Shown one piece after another: positions 22,316-30,521 of a stretch of 64,000 nt of DNA (position 1 is the stretch's first letter; each line of letters begins with the position of its first letter). The stretch is from Paraburkholderia bonniea (lineage in GTDB: Bacteria > Pseudomonadota > Gammaproteobacteria > Burkholderiales > Burkholderiaceae): positions 2,294,001 to 2,358,000 of the forward strand of contig NZ_QPEQ01000001.1 in the NCBI RefSeq assembly GCF_009455625.1, in the 5' to 3' direction. The translations under genes and the position numbers were made by a program. Under the pieces are notes generated by a model, which was given only the letters and a program-made list of their open reading frames with translations, ran no database searches and had not been told where the DNA came from.

Positions 22316-25110
22316 GAGTGGCTCCTGTTTTCCCGGCAATCGGTGGCCAGGTCATCACGCACGGAGACATGCAGGCCGAACGCATGCAGGCGATTAAGCG
22401 AAATCGGCGTGAGGTAAGGCACACGCCGCGTGTATATCCGCCGCTCCACCTCTTTTTCGCCTTGCACCACGCCAGCGCTGTGCAACTGGCGCTTGAATAC
22501 CCGATCAGATTTAACCGGCAGGCCATTCCACTTGTCCCGCAATGCGCTGGTGTGCGCGATATGGTCCATGACATGACCCGTGCGCAGCAGAATGCAAAAC
22601 TCTCCGGCTATGGTGTCGAAGGTGTACGGGTGCTTATAGTTGCCTCCGTCGATCTCAGACAGCACCGTTTCCATGATCCAAACCCATGGCTCCCGGTCGG
22701 CACTTGTCTCAGCAATATGGCCATTCATTTCAGCAGTCAGGTCGCGGGCAAAATTGCCTTCCGTATGGTCCATTCCAGCGAACTCGCACAAATAAAGCCA
22801 CGCCAGCGCGAGCGCCGAATAATTGCCAGCCATCCGTAACGCGCCATCGTCACCGCTACTCGCACGGCAGTTGGCCAGACACCGTTCACGAATCGCCCGA
22901 TACTGATCGAGCACGTCGCGCTTATTGAGTCCGGCCAGAAATTCAAGCCATTGCCGCAGCGGAAAGCGCGGTAAATCGTCGGGCAGCAACGGACCACGTT
23001 TGCCGGTGAGAGACGTGCGGACTAATTTGCCGAGCAGGCTTTTAACGGGAACGTCTTCGCCCGCCAGCATCACCGGCGCGCACAGCAGGTATTCCGTCAT
23101 ATCGGTGCCGCGCCGGGTAACCGTGTATTGATAGTTCTCCTGGAGCAGGCCAACGGCCTTGTCGATCACGTCTTGCCGCCGTGCGGATAGTTCTTCCCAC
23201 CCCACCGGATGGCTTGTGTGACTGATGCTGGTCAACAATCTGAATTCGGTTTGCAGCGACTGCCCTGAAAACATGGTGAACGCGAGCGTGCGCTCGAGCC
23301 GTTTAATCAGCGTCGATTTACCCGCGCCTTTATCGGCCTGCACCGTGATATGCGGCCAGAAGCCCAGCAGCGCTTTCAGATGACCACCCAGCGCCCAGAC
23401 AAGCGGAATAGTCGCGGCGCTTTGCTTAAACGTTTCCTGATAAGCGCCGATGACGCGTCGCGCGTCGCTAACCGGGCCGGAGGGGAACGACAGGTTGTGA
23501 TACGGGCATTGCTTCTCCGCCTCGGTGAAATAACAGTCCGGCCCCTCGTTGACGATCAACCGCCCATCACGCCACGCGAGCCCGACGAAGTTCGCCGCGT
23601 GCCGCGCCCCAAGATCCGCCCCGCGCTCCAGAATATTCACCATGCGCAAGAACGGCGAACGCGCCCAGATCGGTCCGAACTTGGCCCACTGATCGGTGTT
23701 GTGAAGCTGATCGTCCATCATCACGCGCCGGAGCAGCGTGGGGCCATGCCGGGGCGCCTGCACCGACACCGCGAAATACACCGTGGGAGCCTGGTCGGCA
23801 TCACCCGTCATCGTTGACGTCGCGCTGGCCACCGAAACCCGGCTAATCGAGGCGATGCGAAACCCGCACAAATCGGCCAGCACCGGCGTATCAACGCCGC
23901 TCTCCTCGTTCCGATCCATCTTCGTAATGTGACTTGTGAAATCAGGCCGCGTGCGGAATTTCCAGTACTGCGCGAAGTCGTGAGCAGGCAGGAATATCCT
24001 GGGTTTGCCCTTACGGCTGTCGTCACCGGCCATCCCGGCAATTAGCCACGGCTCGTATTGATCCAGCGCACGCTGTAACTCACGTGCGCCCCGCAGTTGC
24101 AGATAGTCGTTCACATCATTGATTGGTCTGGCCACCGTCTCGCCATCCGCCAGATCGGCCAGCCATTCGCGCTGGTCCACCAGCACCGCACTGATATTCA
24201 GCCCGGTCAAGCGCTCGTATAGCGCCCACGCTGCCTCCGGCCCTGGCCGGTGACCCGCACGGGGATGCCCGTCGGCGAACGGTTCATCGTTATCCAGACA
24301 GATCACCACCTGCTTGCCACGCAGAAACGTGAAATCCACGTGATCGACGTTGGCCAGCCCACGCAGTGCGAACGCCGCCGTTCCAGGAATCGCACACGAA
24401 TCGACCGATAACGCGTTGATCGCGCTTTCGACAATCACGACCCGGCGGGCTTGGTCCAGGCGTCGCGGATCAGCGCTCCAGCCATAACCGGACTTGCCGC
24501 CTTGAGTTTGCGTTTTGACACCGCCGTTAAGCGCTGGATCAACGTAGCGCATATCGACGGCCACGATCTGGCCAGACCCTGGCATCCGGACGATGAAAGC
24601 GGCAGCCGGACCAGCGTGGCCCACATCACCAGAAGCAACTCTCGAACTGGTCCAGTCGTTAAAGCCCAGCGTTTTCGCGTGGATCGCGGCATCCATCGCC
24701 GCGTCGGCAATCCCTCTGCCAGCGAGATAGTCACGCACCCGCACCCGTTCCGCCAGGCACCGCTCAGCGATAAATTCGATGGTCGATTTCTCGCGCCGCT
24801 CTGTTGCTTTAGCTGGCCGCTCGAATGGGATGCCATACGCCTCATGCAGGAACCGGCTCGCGTCCGCGACAGAGCCGCCACGGGCATACATCACCAGGTC
24901 AATGCATGAGCCGCCCGCGTCCGCACTGTGGTCGCGCCAGCCGGTACCGTGTTTCGGATGGTTTTGAAAGATCGACAGCGACGGACTTTTGTCTTCGTGC
25001 TGCGGCGAGTGATACAGCGCCTTGTCGCCGCCCCGGCCACGCTTGAGGCCTAGGCGCTCGGCAAGGTCGTGCAAGTCGATGCGCTGCTTGAGTTCGTCAA
25101 TCGAGGCCAT
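22312..25110 (-). CDS. Phage toprim primase / helicase-like ATPase
   Basis: About 932 residues from ATG 25110 (MASIDELKQRIDL). N-terminus resembles the DnaG CHC2 zinc-binding region (HEDKSPSLSIF, GGSCIDLVMY), but the first cysteine pair is replaced by Tyr/His residues. A toprim-like domain follows (VVIVESAINALS at about 225, CLDNDEP at about 275). The C-terminal half has an ATPase with Walker A-like ADKGAGKSTLI near residue 610. It probably initiates phage replication, as in P4-type alpha proteins. Heads the operon running to int. Confidence 0.85.
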   Translation of the reverse strand: MASIDELKQRIDLHDLAERLGLKRGRGGDKALYHSPQHEDKSPSLSIFQNHPKHGTGWRDHSADAGGSCIDLVMYARGGSVADASRFLHEAYGIPFERPAKATERREKSTIEFIAERCLAERVRVRDYLAGRGIADAAMDAAIHAKTLGFNDWTSSRVASGDVGHAGPAAAFIVRMPGSGQIVAVDMRYVDPALNGGVKTQTQGGKSGYGWSADPRRLDQARRVVIVESAINALSVDSCAIPGTAAFALRGLANVDHVDFTFLRGKQVVICLDNDEPFADGHPRAGHRPGPEAAWALYERLTGLNISAVLVDQREWLADLADGETVARPINDVNDYLQLRGARELQRALDQYEPWLIAGMAGDDSRKGKPRIFLPAHDFAQYWKFRTRPDFTSHITKMDRNEESGVDTPVLADLCGFRIASISRVSVASATSTMTGDADQAPTVYFAVSVQAPRHGPTLLRRVMMDDQLHNTDQWAKFGPIWARSPFLRMVNILERGADLGARHAANFVGLAWRDGRLIVNEGPDCYFTEAEKQCPYHNLSFPSGPVSDARRVIGAYQETFKQSAATIPLVWALGGHLKALLGFWPHITVQADKGAGKSTLIKRLERTLAFTMFSGQSLQTEFRLLTSISHTSHPVGWEELSARRQDVIDKAVGLLQENYQYTVTRRGTDMTEYLLCAPVMLAGEDVPVKSLLGKLVRTSLTGKRGPLLPDDLPRFPLRQWLEFLAGLNKRDVLDQYRAIRERCLANCRASSGDDGALRMAGNYSALALAWLYLCEFAGMDHTEGNFARDLTAEMNGHIAETSADREPWVWIMETVLSEIDGGNYKHPYTFDTIAGEFCILLRTGHVMDHIAHTSALRDKWNGLPVKSDRVFKRQLHSAGVVQGEKEVERRIYTRRVPYLTPISLNRLHAFGLHVSVRDDLATDCRENRSHS

Positions 25111-25489
25111 GAGAGCCCCGTGTCTCACGACGTGCGTCGAATGCTTCTTCCAGCTCGATTTGCCGCCGAAATGCGACGTCTTGCCTGAGCGTATGAAGCA
25201 GCGCAGCTTGGCCAGCCTGGCTTGTCACAACCCGTATCGCTTTTTGAATGGCCTCATTGCGCGTCGCACCCATCGCCACGGCGCAGCCGCTTTCAACGTG
25301 GGTGGCCACAAACTTCTCCTTGTGACCATTTGGCAGGTACTTTTCCTCATGCACGGCAAAGGTCGCGCCAAGCGGGTTCGGAATGACAACCGTGACTCCG
25401 GTAACGGGCTTTAACCGGAAACTGGACACGTATTTGCCAGTCTTCGTCCTGAAGCGTGAGCCGATGACAATCTGATATCGGAGGTTCAT
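25097..25489 (-). CDS. Hypothetical phage protein
   Basis: 130 residues, no domain recognised. Soluble, with a beta-rich N-terminal half (YQIVIGSRFRTKTGKYVSSF) and a helical C-terminal half. It ends 14 nt inside the primase start and begins directly after the preceding gene's stop, so it belongs to the early operon. Confidence 0.7.
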   Translation of the reverse strand: MNLRYQIVIGSRFRTKTGKYVSSFRLKPVTGVTVVIPNPLGATFAVHEEKYLPNGHKEKFVATHVESGCAVAMGATRNEAIQKAIRVVTSQAGQAALLHTLRQDVAFRRQIELEEAFDARRETRGSHGLD

Positions 25490-25732
25490 TTAAACCTCCC
25501 GCTCAACAGGGTTGCCCGTGGTCACGGGCGCAAACACCAACTCATGTAACGCCATCGCTGCCCGAGGAAATTCCAGCGCAAGCCGGTCGCTTAACGCGGC
25601 AACGAACAGGCCCAGAGTGCATTGCCGGTCGAGACTGCCTGGCCGGTTATCGAAACGCAACTGGTCCGCTGCACGGACGATGGCATGTGCCAGGGCTGCA
25701 TCGTGTTCGGTATTTTCAAGTTCGCCTCTCAT
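25490..25732 (-). CDS. Small hypothetical phage protein
   Basis: 80 residues from the ATG at 25732 (MRGELENTEHDAALAH). The frame is open 35 codons further upstream, but that part overlaps the preceding membrane-protein gene. Predicted all-helical, acidic N-terminus. Overlaps its upstream neighbour by ATGA and abuts its downstream one. Confidence 0.6.
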   Translation of the reverse strand: MRGELENTEHDAALAHAIVRAADQLRFDNRPGSLDRQCTLGLFVAALSDRLALEFPRAAMALHELVFAPVTTGNPVEREV

Positions 25733-25941
25733 GCGACACCTCCACCTGGCGGAACCGACCAGGACAGAACCGTGATCAAAATGACAAGCAAGGTGGTGCC
25801 AATAGCCAATGCGGTTAATGGCCCAAGCCGCCAGCACTCAGGAAACAATCGGCGCAGCGCCATGGCGGCCGTCCAGACCAGACCCGCCAGCGAAAACGAA
25901 AGCATCAGCACAACGCCGACGGCGAAGAGATACGGTTTCAT
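25729..25941 (-). CDS. Small two-TM membrane protein
   Basis: 70 residues with two hydrophobic helices (about 4-26 and 43-62) and a short basic loop (ALRRLF). No family recognised. Part of the coupled early operon (ATGA overlap with the next gene). Confidence 0.6.
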   Translation of the reverse strand: MKPYLFAVGVVLMLSFSLAGLVWTAAMALRRLFPECWRLGPLTALAIGTTLLVILITVLSWSVPPGGGVA

Positions 25942-25985
25942 AGAAAAATTCCTTCATGCGAGCGCCAGCAACTGACGCAGATTGA

Positions 25986-26198
25986 CTAGCTTTCCCTTTC
26001 CCCGGCAGCGCGTTCCTTCGCATCCAGAGAACGGGTTTCCCGAGTACGGATACGCGCGTTGAATGCACGGGCCGCCGCTTCTACCGCGCACCGCACGGGC
26101 GTGCGGCTCATTGCCTTGTCGAAATCGCCAGACATGCGCAAGCGTTGCCAGGCGGCCCGTAGCTCAGCTTCGGTCAAGGGGGAATGCATCGCGTTCAT
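25986..26198 (-). CDS. Small hypothetical phage protein
   Basis: About 70 residues (MNAMHSPLTEAELRAAWQRL), helical and Arg/Ala-rich, resembling small early DNA-associated phage proteins. The frame is open upstream but overlaps the next gene out of frame. A diverged trace of it may follow the relic copy of its neighbour near 59060. Confidence 0.5.
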   Translation of the reverse strand: MNAMHSPLTEAELRAAWQRLRMSGDFDKAMSRTPVRCAVEAAARAFNARIRTRETRSLDAKERAAGERES

Positions 26199-26202
26199 CG
26201 CG

Positions 26203-26418
26203 TTAATGGAGCGGCGCGAGCATGGGCGAAAGCGTCGGCATGCCATACCGGCAGTCCCAGTGACAGCGCACGACATAGCCAAGACGGCGCGCGATATCGC
26301 GGAACAGCATCGGGTCGATATCGGCATCCCATAGATGACGCAGATAAGTGCGGCGGTCTTCGACCGAAAACGCGGCAAGATTGTCGGGAGGGAAAAACGG
26401 GGTAATGGCGCGGATCAT
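26203..26418 (-). CDS. Conserved small phage protein
   Basis: 71 residues, MIRAITPFFPPDNLAAFSVE..., with motif YLRHLWDADIDPMLFRDIARRLGY and two Cys/Trp-rich positions near CHWDCRY. Function unknown. A clear homologue sits in the inverted relic at 58818, which supports it as a true gene. Between Bro-N and the early operon. Confidence 0.7.
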   Translation of the reverse strand: MIRAITPFFPPDNLAAFSVEDRRTYLRHLWDADIDPMLFRDIARRLGYVVRCHWDCRYGMPTLSPMLAPLH

Positions 26419-26431
26419 GTTGGTCTCCCTG

Positions 26432-26980
26432 TCAGTCGGCTAGCGTTTGCTGTTTAAGGCCTGACGCTAACGTCTCAAGGTCGCAGACCGGCATACCGAG
26501 CAGACGAGAGACATGCTGGAGGTTCGCGTAGAGCTCAAGCGCGAGACCACGCTCGGTTGCCCGGGCGAGGTCCTTGGCGAGCGTGCCGCGGTAGCGCAGT
26601 GCCGCGAGGCGCTGCGAGACGGTGAGGCGGCCGGTCTGCTGCGGGACGAGCCGGCCTTCAAGCACGTCGAGCACCCAGGCGCGGAATGCCTTGGCGCGCT
26701 CAGTGCGGGCTAGCATGCCGAGCAGATAGCAGCCGCGCGGGCTGAAAATTCTGACCTGCTGGCGGCCACCGGCTGTGTCGAGCTCAATGAGCTGCGTCAT
26801 TGAGTCGGTGAATTCGTCGGTGTTCGACTCGAAGAGCTTATGAATCGAAATTCGGCCTTTTTCATAGCCCAAGGCGTCCCCGATCTGGGGACCCCTTAGC
26901 CACGGCTCATTATGAATATCGACTACATCGAACTCGATGTTTTCGAATATCAGAATCGCGTTTGAAGAGATGTTTTCCAC
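26432..26980 (-). CDS. Bro-N domain antirepressor-like protein
   Basis: 182 residues from a GTG at 26980 with GGAGAAG 5 nt upstream. The Bro-N domain covers about residues 8-110: FDVVDIHNEPWLRGPQIGDALGY, the DEF motif, and IFSPRGCYLLGMLARTERAKAF. The helical C-terminus (about 120-182) may mediate oligomerisation. Bro-N phage proteins bind DNA and often counter the repressor. A copy with an internal deletion lies at 58481-58804. Confidence 0.88.
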   Translation of the reverse strand: MENISSNAILIFENIEFDVVDIHNEPWLRGPQIGDALGYEKGRISIHKLFESNTDEFTDSMTQLIELDTAGGRQQVRIFSPRGCYLLGMLARTERAKAFRAWVLDVLEGRLVPQQTGRLTVSQRLAALRYRGTLAKDLARATERGLALELYANLQHVSRLLGMPVCDLETLASGLKQQTLAD

Positions 26981-27007
26981 AGGCTTCTCCTTTTTTCAGG
27001 CAAAAGA

Positions 27008-27052
27008 ATCCCCGCACGCCTAAAAGGCGTGATTTGAAATCAAACAGGGGAT
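27008..27052 (-). terminator. Hairpin between ogr and Bro-N gene
   Basis: ATCCCC and GGGGAT enclose an inner stem ACGCC/GGCGT and a small palindrome GATTTGAAATC; on the minus strand the outer stem is followed by TCTTTT. A recognisable version is kept in the relic at about 58397-58453, so it is probably functional (termination or mRNA processing). Confidence 0.55.
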
Positions 27053-27065
27053 GGGTTAAAAAACG

Positions 27066-27314
27066 CTAAACAGGCAATTCAAGCTGTTGCGCAAGCCGTT
27101 CACGCACGTGCGGCGAGAGCGGTAAATTCAGCGAAAGGTTCGGCATCGCGGAGGGCGACAACGTCCGTGCGAACTCCATATTCACGACATACGTATGGCC
27201 ACATTCCGGGTTATTGCAGGAGAACGTGACTTCGCGGAATGTCAGCGACATATCCCGGCTGCTGCGCGCCGTCGCGCGCGAGCGGCAGTGGGGGCATCGG
27301 TTCAGGATTCTCAT
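27066..27314 (-). CDS. ogr: Ogr/Delta-type zinc-finger late activator
   Basis: 82 residues from ATG 27314 (MRILNRCPHC). Zinc ligands are C-x2-C (CPHC) and C-x4-C (CNNPEC), with RSSRDMS between, as in P2 Ogr. Family members activate the phage late promoters by contacting RNA polymerase alpha. Position after the early genes fits. A decayed copy is at 58191-58388. Confidence 0.9.
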   Translation of the reverse strand: MRILNRCPHCRSRATARSSRDMSLTFREVTFSCNNPECGHTYVVNMEFARTLSPSAMPNLSLNLPLSPHVRERLAQQLELPV

Positions 27315-27354
27315 CATGACTTCTCCAGACGGCATGCAATACGCAAACGACCGC

Positions 27355-27612
27355 TCATCCGAGGGTGATTTCATCCATAGTCCGGATATCACCGGGCATG
27401 CGCATCGCGGAAGCACGTTGAAGGCTAGACTGCCCAGCGGAATCCGGCTGGCCAATCAATGGGTCGTAGCATGCGATCAGCTGACCGTCCTGGCCGTAGT
27501 AAAAATTAACCATGCGTGGTGGATCACCTTTATCGCCCGACCCAGCCGCCACGCGCACGTGAATAACCTTAATTAGTTTTGTTTCAACCAGAAGCGGAGA
27601 GAATTTATTCAT
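27355..27612 (-). CDS. Conserved small phage protein
   Basis: 85 residues from ATG 27612 (MNKFSPLLVETKLIKVIHV). Beta-rich, with the block GDPPRMVNFYYGQDGQLIACYDPL. No family known to me. A nearly full-length homologue sits in the relic at 57934, so the protein is conserved. Its start codon overlaps, on the opposite strand, the start of the ORF at 27611. Confidence 0.7.
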   Translation of the reverse strand: MNKFSPLLVETKLIKVIHVRVAAGSGDKGDPPRMVNFYYGQDGQLIACYDPLIGQPDSAGQSSLQRASAMRMPGDIRTMDEITLG

Positions 27613-27916
27613 GAAAACCTCAGATGAAATTCTGATACTTGCGCTCAAAATTGAGCAGGTTTTAGATTCACAGCATGACGCTGGCCCAAACAGCAATGCG
27701 ATAAACGAACTGACCGAAATTTCTCACCAGTTTCAAGGCGTCTGTCCGTATTGCGTCGAAAAAGTTGAAGAACTCGTTCATGCTGCACACATTTACTTCA
27801 GCGAAACTGCGTTGAAGCTGAGTCCACAAGATCAGACCGCGGTTATTAAAACGATGCGTACATGTCTGGCAATGATTCGTATCAGGACGACATGGTGGAT
27901 GCGCTGTGGTGACTAA
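27611..27916 (+). CDS. Hypothetical protein, opposite-strand early gene
   Basis: 101 residues, MKTSDEILILALKIEQVL..., helical and protein-like, with a CPYC motif at about residues 45-48 and Gln/His-rich helices around it. No family recognised. It starts 1 nt off the divergent 27355-27612 gene, so the two start codons overlap on opposite strands. No copy is seen at the same place in the relic. Confidence 0.5.
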   Translation: MKTSDEILILALKIEQVLDSQHDAGPNSNAINELTEISHQFQGVCPYCVEKVEELVHAAHIYFSETALKLSPQDQTAVIKTMRTCLAMIRIRTTWWMRCGD

Positions 27917-27950
27917 CCCGCCTCGCCGAATTCCCCGGCCAGCTCCTCGT

Positions 27951-28235
27951 TCAGTGCTTTCCGCACTCGCCATAGCCCTGGCGAGCACATTCGCAATGCA
28001 CACCGACCTCGCCCAGCGTGGCGACGGCATCCAGATACTTTCTCGTGACCAGAACAAAGCCAATAGCCGCGACAAGCGTGTCGATCTTGTGAATCACGAT
28101 GCCTTGGCCACCGCTTAAAAAACGGCTGATTTGAGAGTCATCCCAGCCGAGAGAGGCTTGCACCTCGTGGCGCTGCGGCCCGTTCAGGGCATGGCGCAAC
28201 GCCGGTTCAATGCGGGCGAGCGTTTTCATCATCAA
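27951..28235 (-). CDS. CII-like phage regulator
   Basis: 94 residues. A helix-turn-helix stretch QASLGWDDSQISRFLSGGQG (about residues 27-46) matches the lambda-CII/HTH style (SQISR recognition helix), followed by HKIDTLVAAIGFVLV. Probably controls the lysis-lysogeny decision or early transcription. Its ATG overlaps the upstream RHH gene stop (ATGA). Confidence 0.7.
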   Translation of the reverse strand: MMMKTLARIEPALRHALNGPQRHEVQASLGWDDSQISRFLSGGQGIVIHKIDTLVAAIGFVLVTRKYLDAVATLGEVGVHCECARQGYGECGKH

Positions 28236-28468
28236 CGGCCCGCAACACGATTTGAATGCGCTTGAGCGGCGTTGCCACTAACCTTGGCGCTATATTTTTC
28301 GATTCCCTCAAGGAATACCAGACGAGCCACGCTGGAGGTCGAGCGGTTTTGAATCGCAGAGAGATGTTCCAGCGCACAGCGTTCATCCGGCATCAGGCGC
28401 ATGTAAATGGGTTTGCTTGACAGCACGCCACGCGGCGAGCGCGTGACAGGGGGTTTTTTCTGAGTCAT
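28232..28468 (-). CDS. Ribbon-helix-helix-like regulator
   Basis: 78 residues from ATG 28468 (MTQKKPPVTRSPRG). A short beta strand KPIYMRLMPDERCALEHL followed by two helices (NRSTSSVARLVFLEGIEKY) reads as an Arc/MetJ-type fold. First gene of the leftward early operon, divergent from the repressor: the position of P2 cox. The relic copy at 57501 is broken after NRS. Confidence 0.65.
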   Translation of the reverse strand: MTQKKPPVTRSPRGVLSSKPIYMRLMPDERCALEHLSAIQNRSTSSVARLVFLEGIEKYSAKVSGNAAQAHSNRVAGR

Positions 28469-28506
28469 GTCGATATACTCGCGGTTGGTAACCTTGCACA
28501 ACCTTA

Positions 28507-28535
28507 AATATAGAGTCCAATTGGACTCTTGTCAA
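28507..28535 (-). promoter_or_regulatory. Early leftward promoter with embedded operator
   Basis: On the minus strand TTGACA (28530-28535), a 17-bp spacer, then TATATT (28507-28512): nearly consensus sigma-70. The perfect 18-bp palindrome AGAGTCCAATTGGACTCT (28512-28529) fills the spacer, so a bound dimer would block RNA polymerase. It lies between the RHH gene and the divergent repressor gene and is the best operator candidate. Confidence 0.85.
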
Positions 28536-28551
28536 CAATATTTTGGAACAA

Positions 28552-29010
28552 ATGAGCTCATTTTCAGAACGGCTTCGAGAGGAGCGAATCCGCGTTGGTC
28601 AAAGTCAGCAACAGTTCGCCGTCGTTGGTGGCGTTCAGCGGCGCGCGCAAACTCACTATGAGTCTGGAGAGCGAACACCCGATGCTATTTATTTGGCTGC
28701 ACTTGCCCGAATTGGTGTTGATTTGTTTTATTTACTAACTGGAGAACGTTCTGGAGTGGCGCTGACTAGTGATGAGCAAGCCCTGTTGACGGGATATCGT
28801 TCTCTTGACGCAACGGGCCGTGCTGGCGTGCTAGGCATGATCGGAGGGATGGCACAGCAAATTTCTGCGATGAAAAAGGGGAATAACCCAACGAAGGTTC
28901 AACAGAATTTCGAGGGAGCCAATATTGGCCAGCAAGTCAGCGGCGATGTCACTGCCCCCTTCTCGATCAACATGACCTCAAAACGCACTGCCAAAAAGCG
29001 GGAATCCTGA
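28552..29010 (+). CDS. Prophage repressor (XRE-type HTH)
   Basis: 152 residues from ATG 28552 (MSSFSERLREERIRVGQSQ). HTH at about residues 4-58 with the YESGERTPDAIYLAAL helix; a helical linker 60-105; then a C-terminal tail containing FEGANIGQQVSGDV and the basic end KRTAKKRES. No LexA-type peptidase domain is present, so induction is not by RecA cleavage. The tail motif recurs at the N-terminus of the next gene's protein. A homologue is intact at 56985-57416. Confidence 0.85.
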   Translation: MSSFSERLREERIRVGQSQQQFAVVGGVQRRAQTHYESGERTPDAIYLAALARIGVDLFYLLTGERSGVALTSDEQALLTGYRSLDATGRAGVLGMIGGMAQQISAMKKGNNPTKVQQNFEGANIGQQVSGDVTAPFSINMTSKRTAKKRES

Positions 29011-29339
29011 CTGCGACGAACACGCGACAGGAGCGTGCTGGCTGCAAGAAAAAAAAAGTGAACGATGTCAGCAGCAACATGAAATCCAGCCAATAAGCAA
29101 ACCGGTTCTGCGACGTGGCGACTCGATGAATCGAGTCGCATGCGATACACCAGCGTTATTTGCCTATATACGGGCTGCCATATACCCAACCGCACACGTC
29201 CCTCGCCATGATTTTTAAGATGACTACGGAGATATACTTTTTGCCTTAACCTTGCACAACGCAAAACAGTAAGGGCAATCTAACCTGCTTAGAAACCCAA
29301 GCCGCGATCAGGCCGATCGTGAAAGAGACGAGTAAGAAA
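29011..29339. other. Intergenic region between repressor and membrane protein
   Basis: About 330 bp without a gene. Its second half (from about 29150) is clearly homologous, inverted, to 56700-56840 of the relic, including TTGCCTATATACG and the sequence around GAGATATAC. Probably carries the promoter of the downstream gene. Confidence 0.5.
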
Positions 29340-30059
29340 ATGAATCAAAAATTCTCAGGGGATATCGGACAAGTCGCCGGTCGAGATGTTCAGTCAAACA
29401 ACGCTCAATCTACAGTGAGCGTGCACATCCATGATGGAGCCAAGACGCGGTATATCACAGAGCGGCAGCGCAAAGAAATCGCGCGCAAAGCCTTTCAAAT
29501 TGAAGCAAAAACCGGCGTCAACAAGTTGATGGTCTATCGCCGGTTGCTGCATGTATTCAACTTCAGCAGTATGGATACGTTGCCCCGGGATCAATATTCG
29601 CGCGTCACCGCTTATCTGGATGGATGGCTACGCAACCGGGATATAGCCCGGCCGCCCGATACGCCCACGCGTCCAGCACAAACACGTCCCGAATTGCAAT
29701 CGGGTAGAGGTGCAGGGTTAATACGACCGAATGCAGAGAAGCTGCACGAATCTGCATCCACTCAAACACCGTCGGCTCGAAGTGCATTACCCGCAAGGAA
29801 AATACCCTGGCGCATCGTTGTTGCCGCAGGCGGCGTTATCGCTGTAGCTACCACGGCCGCTTACATAGCTATTGGGCGACCTCAGGCAACTGCAACTGCA
29901 TCCGAGTCCGTTGCTAACCACGCGCCACTATGTGAATACGGTGGTAGCCATTACTCGGTGGGCAGCTTCGTCATGCAAGCCGGTGTTCGCCAGCAATGTG
30001 TTTCAAATACAGAGCGCATCGCGGAGTGGCAGCCCATAAATAAAAATCGGCGCCGCTAG
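29340..30059 (+). CDS. Membrane-anchored ORF6C-like phage protein
   Basis: 239 residues from ATG 29340. Residues 1-15 contain QKFSGDIGQVAGRDV. About 35-100 form a helical domain of ORF6C/KilAC type (ITERQRKEIARKAFQIEAKTG, VYRRLLHVFNF, LPRDQYSRVTAYL). Pro/Ser-rich linker; one transmembrane helix (about 155-177); then a small domain with two cysteines (LCEYGGSHYSVGS...QQC) outside the cytoplasm if topology is N-in, resembling DUF1496. Probably an immunity or sensing protein. Homologue 55942-56655. Confidence 0.7.
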   Translation: MNQKFSGDIGQVAGRDVQSNNAQSTVSVHIHDGAKTRYITERQRKEIARKAFQIEAKTGVNKLMVYRRLLHVFNFSSMDTLPRDQYSRVTAYLDGWLRNRDIARPPDTPTRPAQTRPELQSGRGAGLIRPNAEKLHESASTQTPSARSALPARKIPWRIVVAAGGVIAVATTAAYIAIGRPQATATASESVANHAPLCEYGGSHYSVGSFVMQAGVRQQCVSNTERIAEWQPINKNRRR

Positions 30060-30097
30060 ATCATTAATCTCTGGTCAAATAAAAATCCGAGAAAAAC

Positions 30098-30448
30098 ATG
30101 ATAATTATATTAATCTCAATTGCGCTAGCAGTCGGAGTATGGAAATTACAAAAATATAGCGCTAAAAATTCTCATGAAATTTCAAAAAATGAAAATTTAG
30201 ATTTCACATCTGTATATATAGAATTTAATTACACCGATGGGGAAGGCATTCCTAGTAAGAGACGGGTCCGCGTGCTTTCGGTATCAGAAAGCTATTTCAA
30301 AGCATATTGCGAATCCAGGCACGACACTCGTACTTTTCGATACGACCGAATGGGCAGTAGGGTATCCGATCTAGACACAGGCGAAATTTTTGAATCTAAA
30401 AAATGGGCTCGCAGACTAAAAATTGAATGGTGTGGTGATGTATTTTGA
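30098..30448 (+). CDS. Membrane-anchored WYL-like domain protein
   Basis: 116 residues, AT-rich gene. N-terminal transmembrane helix (IIILISIALAVGVWKL), then about residues 35-110 a small beta domain with the pattern IEFNYTDGEG...AYCESRHDTRTFRYDRM, which matches the SH3-like core of WYL domains (fY...rtFrldR). No DNA-binding part. Pairs with the next gene, whose N-terminus has the same fold pattern. Probable accessory (moron) gene. Confidence 0.6.
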   Translation: MIIILISIALAVGVWKLQKYSAKNSHEISKNENLDFTSVYIEFNYTDGEGIPSKRRVRVLSVSESYFKAYCESRHDTRTFRYDRMGSRVSDLDTGEIFESKKWARRLKIEWCGDVF

Positions 30449-30521
30449 AGCCAGCGGTGCTGTTTAAGTACGCATTGGACGATGCCTGTACACGCCCTAA
30501 ATCACAGAGAAATTAACGGCC

